From positions 1 to 36,081 of the forward strand of contig MU859329.1 in NCBI GenBank assembly GCA_033297205.1: a DNA stretch of 36,081 bases, in the 5' to 3' direction. A model generated the notes under the pieces. The model saw only the letters and a list, made by a program, of their open reading frames with translations. It ran no database searches and was not told the origin of the DNA. Source of the DNA: Pseudoneurospora amorphoporcata. Its lineage: Eukaryota > Ascomycota > Sordariomycetes > Sordariales > Sordariaceae. Position numbers and translations under genes: made by a program. Of the stretch, positions 31,054 through 36,081 are shown piece after piece. Within the stretch, counting starts at the first letter, position 1, and each line of letters begins with the position of its first letter.

Positions 31054-31380
31054 ATCCCTGCTTTTGCAAATAATTCCGGCAGGCCAATTCTTTTGCAAAA
31101 GAGGGGGTTTTGCAAAAGGAGGTACCAGTGCACAGACCAGAAAAGGACCCACTAACCATTGAGCGATGGGCTAGGGTCTAAAATAGTGGGTCATTGACCC
31201 CCGGTAGACGGGTATAAGTGTTCACGCCTACCAAAATTAGACCCCTGCTTTTGCAAATCCGGCCTTAAGCGTTTGCAAATTGCAGTTAGCAGTCCTTACC
31301 ACCAGAGGGAATGCGGGCAGCCCAAATCCTTAGCAAAAGGGGGGGTTTTAGCAAAAGGGGGGGTTAGCAACTGCAGGGAT
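31054..31380. mobile_element. Candidate MITE with ATCCCTGC ends
   Basis: The segment starts ATCCCTGCTTTTGCAAA and ends with a sequence whose reverse complement starts ATCCCTGCAGTTGCTAA, so the first eight bases match exactly and the next nine in part. Inside are repeated relatives of the end: CCCTGCTTTTGCAAATCCGG at about 31,243, and several TTTTGCAAAAG or AGCAAAAGGGGG copies at 31,091-31,120 and 31,331-31,360. No coding frame is present. A clear target duplication was not found; the TA-rich flanks (AGTAATA and CATTAATG) are inconclusive. It sits about 870 bp before the CFEM gene start. Confidence 0.55.
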
Positions 31381-32251
31381 CATTAATGTATGATGAATTA
31401 CAACACCATCACGCATACCAATTTTCTGGGGATGCTTCCTCATCGGGTCAAGCGGCGGCGATGGGAAACGGGCGACATGGTTGCAATCCCCGTTGTTGCC
31501 GTCGTCCAAGCATCTGAAATTTAAACTTGCAAGAAACACCCGTTCAGATGTCTGAATCTTGGGGGCGAACCCGTCCACGCCGTCCACGCCGGTCCAGGAC
31601 TGCATCCAGGAGTTCGTCCGGTTCTTGTCCAGTTCCGGGCGACTTCTGCCGCCGTAATTCGCCCGGTCGAGATGGCCGATGGAGCGCAAGTGAATCAGGG
31701 ACATGGGCAGTTGGGCTCCATCTTGCTTAACCATTCATGGGACGTTAACGATCTGTGGCCTAGTGGAACTATTGCCTCCAATCCAGGGGCCCTGTTCCTT
31801 CCCAGCAACCTCCCCAACAACGGGGACGACACTCGGGGGTCGATGCCTGTGTGCACGCCAAAAAGTGGTGAAAGTGCGAGGTGTGGGAGGTGCGAATGCT
31901 ACCGAGAAGACACTAGCAATTGGTAGGACCCAGTGGGATGCTACCGTTGCCAGCCACCCCGTCTTTTCCCACCCTCCTTTCCGGGGCCTTGGCTTGGGTC
32001 TTGGGAGGCAAGAAAGGAAGCTGTTTCGGTGCCTTTCTTTGACTGACACACACACCTTCCAAACAAACTGAACTCAACATAAAAGGGGGCGTCATCCTCC
32101 ATCCATCTGCACCTTCTCTTCTTTCTTTGTCTCCCAATCCACCAAATACACACTCGCTTCTGTATTTCAGCTTTTCCAGCCGACCTTCGTTCAGCCAACC
32201 AAACTTATTACAACTAGTAACCACCTTTCACAACAACCACCCTAATTCAAA
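31381..32251 (+). promoter_or_regulatory. Promoter and leader of the CFEM gene
   Basis: A TATA-like ATAAAAG at 32,079-32,085 lies 167 bp before the start codon, followed by a pyrimidine-rich CTTCTCTTCTTTCTTTGTC stretch (about 32,110) that commonly precedes strong fungal transcription starts. The last bases before the ATG are TTCAAA. No gene was recognised in the upstream 700 bp. Confidence 0.55.
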
Positions 32252-32902
32252 ATGAAGTACTCCGCTGTCGCCCTTGCCGCCGTCGTGGCCGTTGCCTCCG
32301 CCCAGAACATCTCCGACATCCCCTCGTGCGCTATCCCCTGCATTGACAAGGCCGCCCCCAAGTTCTGCTCTTCCAAGGACGACTACAAGTGCCTCTGCGA
32401 GAACAAGGAGTCCCTCGTTGGCTCTGCCACCAACTGCGTCATCAGCGCTTGCGGTGCCGACGTGGCTCTTAGTACGTTTTTTTTAACCCTTTTTTTTACC
32501 CTCTCCTCTCTGTATCACTCTCAAACCCATTCATATGATACTAACACTCTCACAGACGAGGTCCTCCCCGCCACCAGCTCCTTCTGCGACAAGGTCCTTG
32601 CCGGCGGTGACGCCCCCGCTTCCTCGGCCGCTGCCACCACCTCGGCCGCTGCCACCACCTCCGCTGCCGACGTTGCGTCCAGCTCCGCCGCTGCCGTCAC
32701 CTCCTCCGCTACCGCTGTTGTGACCAGCTCCGCCGCTGCCACCACCATGGCCCCCAGCTCTGCCGTCCCCGCTCCCTCCAGCAACGGCACCGTCTCGGTC
32801 GCTCCCCCTGTCTCTTCCTCCCCCGTTGAGGCTGGCGCCGCCGTTGCCGGTTACATCGGCTCTTTCGGTGTTGCCGCTCTTGCTGCCCTTGCTGTTTTCT
32901 AA
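32252..32902 (+). CDS. CFEM-domain, GPI-anchor-type cell-surface protein
   Basis: Exons are 32,252-32,471 and 32,556-32,902. The 84-nt intron has donor GTACGT, a perfect CTAAC branch point and acceptor CAG. Splicing gives 188 aa. Residues 1-17 are a signal peptide (cleavage after VASA). The CFEM domain spans about 20-90 with the full set of eight cysteines at 26, 30, 39, 47, 49, 62, 67 and 84, including the CLC pair. The Asp in DDYKCLC occupies the place that binds haem iron in CFEM proteins of Candida. Residues 92-165 are a Ser/Thr/Ala stalk, typical of O-glycosylated wall proteins, with a short perfect repeat SAAATTSAAATT. The last 19 residues are hydrophobic, as for a GPI-addition signal. 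Likely roles are the cell wall or plasma membrane surface, haem/iron handling or host and surface contact; which one cannot be told. Confidence 0.94.
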   Translation: MKYSAVALAAVVAVASAQNISDIPSCAIPCIDKAAPKFCSSKDDYKCLCENKESLVGSATNCVISACGADVALSTFFLTLFFTLSSLYHSQTHSYDTNTLTDEVLPATSSFCDKVLAGGDAPASSAAATTSAAATTSAADVASSSAAAVTSSATAVVTSSAAATTMAPSSAVPAPSSNGTVSVAPPVSSSPVEAGAAVAGYIGSFGVAALAALAVF

Positions 32903-33674
32903 ATTATCCGTCTCGATGGATCTTAGGACGTGATGGGCCCGGAAGGGTGTGTCATGATGGACGGATAGGTGGTTGGATGATACCTTACGACGGACGACAA
33001 AAGGAAATGAGTGTTGTATGAAAGTTGTTATGTGTACGATGGACGTGTCGGAAGAAACTGAAACGTTTACTATTAACTACTGTTTCCGGTGGGTAAAACA
33101 GAACCACGCCGCGCTCTTTCCGTTTCTTTCCCGCGAGAGAAAGTTACCATGAGGCGGTTGGATTCAGGAACAAGTTAATTTGCAACTTCCATTTCACATC
33201 TTTCCCTATCTTTGCTTGCGTGAGTGAGTTGAGATTGGGAAATATTTAATATGATTTACTCCTAGCAAACATGAATTCGTGTGCTGAAAGTGATTCCGAT
33301 GAAATGCAAGCTACAAAAGCTGGATTTCGATTATTGAGCATTTGTCGAACGGCAAAAAAATTTCCTGGGTGTTTAGGATCATGAATCATCAACAAGCCTG
33401 AAGCGTTTCACAACGTCCCAAAACACGTCTCAATGCCCAGGCAGTCGGTTGTCGTCAGATGAACCATGCCATCCCCCAGTCCCCATCCCCATGTCCCATG
33501 TCATCTCGCACCAGTCTGAGCCCGTCCTTGCTCCTTCCAAGGCAATGCGTCCATCCACCATCCAATGCACGGCGGCTACGCTGCTCAATGCCGCCTTTTC
33601 CTCCGCCCCCTGCCTGTCAGCAGCCCATGTCAGGTTGTTGGTCGTGCATCTTTGGGCGCTGAGTGGCCGATGAC

Positions 33675-33677
<3 letters not shown>

Positions 33678-33706
<29 letters not shown>
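33678..33706. repeat. Poly-T run of 29 bases
   Basis: An uninterrupted run of T on the + strand, followed after AAC by six more T. It could be a microsatellite or the poly-A tail of a retrotransposed copy on the minus strand. No such copy is recognisable beside it. Confidence 0.9.
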
Positions 33707-33709
<3 letters not shown>

Positions 33710-34105
33710 TTTTTTGCTCGCTTCGCTTTCCCTTCCATCTGATGAGGTGACCTGGGGTTTCCATCGAATTAAAGGAAAGATACTGCAGCGCAGTAAATAA
33801 TATAGTAAGGGCAATTATGTGACCGACCGGACTGGAGAAGGTGACGGAAGGGGAACATGTTACACTTCTAGTCGCTAGGTACCTAGTATGTATATAGTGT
33901 ACATATGCTCTGCCACAAAGCAGATCTGGGTAGGTATCGATTGCTCTATTTGTAAGGTATGGTACTGCAAGCGAAATTATACCTGTATGTGCATGCACAC
34001 ACAATAAGTGGTTGCATACCTAACGATGCATCGGAAGTTGCTTTAACGGAAGTGAATTTACGAAGTGGTGGTATTGGGTTGCCTAATGGGGCAGGTGCAT
34101 AATGG

Positions 34106-34106
34106 G

Positions 34107-34143
<37 letters not shown>
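34106..34143. repeat. (GTT)n microsatellite
   Basis: About twelve and a half uninterrupted GTT units. Confidence 0.95.
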
Positions 34144-34839
34144 ATCACCCACCATCGTCACAGTAAAGGCGGTATTTGAGCTTTTAGTCCGAGTATACCA
34201 TTTCACCGAGCAGCTTGAGCTATGTACCACCAGAGCATCAGCTCCCCCCCAAGTTACGCAAAGTTATACCGAAAAGCTCTACATACACACTAGGTAACTA
34301 GTCCGACCGAAAGAGGTGTCGTCGTAAGCTTCAAAACGCCGCCGCAGAGGGGAACACGGGAACAAAGACAGACAGAGGAGTGTCGATCAACTTGGCGCCA
34401 CTGACAAATCCGTTGCCTGCGTGACGTACAACACTCAGTTCCGTCCGGTTCGCCGCCGCATCTGAGACCTTGGCGAGGTGCACGGACATATACACTACCT
34501 TACATACTATTTTGGGTTCTTAGCCTCCATGTCGGGTGGCGGCGTTGTTGAGCATTTGATTCTTGTGTTGACTGATTTGAACAAAGAGGAGCATACGAAG
34601 ACGGACGAACTGGGGTCGCTGGAATGAACCGATTGGACTGGACGAGTGGGCAAGGATTGAGACAATTGGACGGATGTGGCTTGTGGCGTTTCTGAACAAC
34701 TTGTCTGGGTGTTCAACATTGATGTTGTTTTAGGAATAAACCCCAGGTCATCATTGTCCAGTCGATTGCATACCGCCGACATACGTATCTATGTTGTGTA
34801 GGTACCTACCGTAGCGGGAAAACCTGCCAGGGAACAGGC

Positions 34840-34866
34840 CTTCTAAGCCTTAATAAGGCATAGAAG
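34840..34866. repeat. 27-bp interrupted palindrome at the edge of the right repeat block
   Basis: CTTCTA and GCCTTA are mirrored by TAAGGC and TAGAAG around a single central A, with one A/A mismatch in each arm. It lies where normal sequence changes to AT-rich repeat sequence. Confidence 0.65.
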
Positions 34867-34873
34867 TCTTGTA

Positions 34874-34909
34874 GATTTAACAAGCCCTGTTGATTTAACA
34901 AGCCTTGTT
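34874..34909. repeat. Two tandem 18-bp units
   Basis: GATTTAACAAGCCCTGTT is followed directly by GATTTAACAAGCCTTGTT, differing by one C/T. Confidence 0.85.
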
Positions 34910-36081
34910 GAACGAGGGAGGTATTTGATTGGCCAATTTGCGCCCGCTGTAGACGGTCGCTAAGTGCTCTATTGGAATTGAATTTTTTCCAAGTTCCAAA
35001 GTTCCTTCCCCGGAAGAGATTCGCTCTATATTAAAAGAAGGAACGAAGCCTTCTTTTGTCAGAAATGAGGGTTTACAGGAGTGATGATTATGTAACTTAG
35101 CGGGTCTGGTGTGTTGCATTGACCAGATTTTTTGTGAGGGATTTCTAGGTATATAGAACTCAATATAATACACAGTCTTCTCCCTACTTCTAGATTACTT
35201 TTATATATACTTATATTCTACAATTAAGAGTCTTATACGTATTATTATTACTAATTATAGTAAATTAAGTAGAATATAGTACCTAGCAAATACTGAAATA
35301 ATAACAAAAATAACGTTAATATCTTTCAATTAGGATATTACTAAAACGGGCGAAATTATTTTATTTAAGATTGAAAATTAGCTCCTTTAAGAAAAGGACT
35401 TTAAAGTAATAGGTTTTGATTTGTAGTAGTATATTACTAATAAAGGTATTTAGACTATTTAGCCTACAAAGCCAGTAAAGCCAGAGCTTTCCAACTTCTA
35501 AAAGGAGATCCCGCCGGCCTCAGTTATAGATAGCTAATTCTAACAGACTATTTTAAAATTTACTGAAGACTCTTTAGCTGTTAATACTCGGGCTTCTACA
35601 ATTCAAAGTACTATAGCTCCCCCAGCTATAATTCTAATCCCAGCTAGCCCAGTAATTTCCTTCGCAGCTAAGCGATTAAGCTTTACTATAGAATAGGACT
35701 ATTAAGACTATTAATAAACTCTTATAAATTACTACTACTGTCATATGGACATTGCCTACAGTCCAGGGGTTAGGATCGCAAGACTCAACAGAGCCTCAAC
35801 GCTTAGCATTAGCCTCAAGATGCTTAGTGGCCTCCGACCACAACACCCACCTCGGCCAGACCCGCGGCCAGACCCTCGGCCGGACCCACGGCTGGGCCCT
35901 CGGCCACGGTCATCCTAGAAGCAACCATAGCCAACTAAGCAAGAAGCAGGGCGCCCGGATGAAGGACAGCGCCAAAAGGAAGATGGAGAATGGATGAAGG
36001 CATTTAGGAAGATCCACACGTATGCAGACTGCTAGATAGATATCTTGAAGCCTCAGACGACAAAGCTTGATGCGTACCTCA
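34910..36081. other. Repeat-derived, partly AT-rich right margin
   Basis: The stretch 35,180-35,450 is A/T-dominated like the left block, while 34,910-35,180 and 35,470-36,081 keep more GC. A TATATTAAAAGAAGG motif at about 35,027 and the ACTCAATATAATACACAG at about 35,158 would suit an LTR, but no partner copy is in the window. An 81-codon frame (35,752-35,997) contains the 12-bp repeats listed next. Probably the edge of another transposon cluster continuing outside the window. Confidence 0.45.
35851..35907 (+). repeat. 12-bp tandem repeat, about five units
   Basis: Units vary around CTCGGCCAGACC (CGCGGCCAGACC, CTCGGCCGGACC, CACGGCTGGGCC, CTCGGCCACGG). The period keeps the reading frame, giving a four-residue repeat of the type LGQT/RGQT/LGRT/HGWA in the small + frame. 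Most unit differences are transitions. Confidence 0.8.

Larger units (their letters stand above)
32903..34839. other. Gene-free stretch downstream of the CFEM gene
   Basis: The 3' untranslated region of the CFEM gene probably lies in the first 200-300 bp. Beyond it only short frames occur. Simple repeats at 33,678-33,706 and 34,106-34,143 are listed separately. No gene recognised. Confidence 0.45.

Noticed and set aside
34801..34866. Right-boundary palindrome as an inverted Helitron terminus
   Set aside because: The nearby CTGG on the minus strand is not followed by T and the spacing is slightly short, unlike the clean case at 9,639-9,676.

Overview
The window looks like a piece of a filamentous ascomycete chromosome, most likely a sordariomycete. 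The evidence is short spliceosomal introns with GTANGT donors, CACAATGGC-type start contexts, a fungal CFEM wall protein, and long AT-saturated tracts broken by GC-normal islands, which is the texture left by repeat-induced point mutation (RIP). The species cannot be named from the sequence alone.

Layout. Positions 1 to about 9,680 are a transposon graveyard. It holds a short element with 92-bp terminal inverted repeats (TIRs) at the left edge, decayed AT-rich tracts, an LTR-like segment near 4,970-5,470, and a 2.2-kb element with 308-bp TIRs (6,796-9,017). A 750-bp element with a perfect 8-bp target duplication is nested inside that one. The block ends at a hairpin plus CTAG structure that fits a Helitron 3' terminus (9,639-9,676). 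From there to about 34,830 the composition is that of ordinary euchromatin. The last 1.2 kb is again repeat-derived and AT-rich.

Genes, left to right: an unrecognised 285-aa protein with a Gly/Asn/Gln/Ser repeat resembling fungal amyloid signalling motifs (+); tRNA-Asn(GUU) (-); a 429-aa KEN-box protein with an acidic tail (-); thymidylate kinase (+, one intron); TFIID subunit TAF11 (-, one intron), convergent with thymidylate kinase; GTP cyclohydrolase I (+, no intron), divergent from TAF11; and a CFEM-domain, GPI-anchor-type cell-surface protein (+, one intron). A small non-autonomous element with ATCCCTGC ends lies at 31,054-31,380, upstream of the CFEM gene.

How the genes relate. Thymidylate kinase makes dTDP from dTMP. 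GTP cyclohydrolase I starts pterin/folate synthesis, and folate is the methyl donor for dTMP synthesis. The two therefore belong to one metabolic theme and sit 3 kb apart, separated only by TAF11; whether this is more than chance is unknown. Large stretches (about 17.0-22.5 kb and 28.5-31.0 kb) contain only short, unrecognisable open frames and are listed as such.
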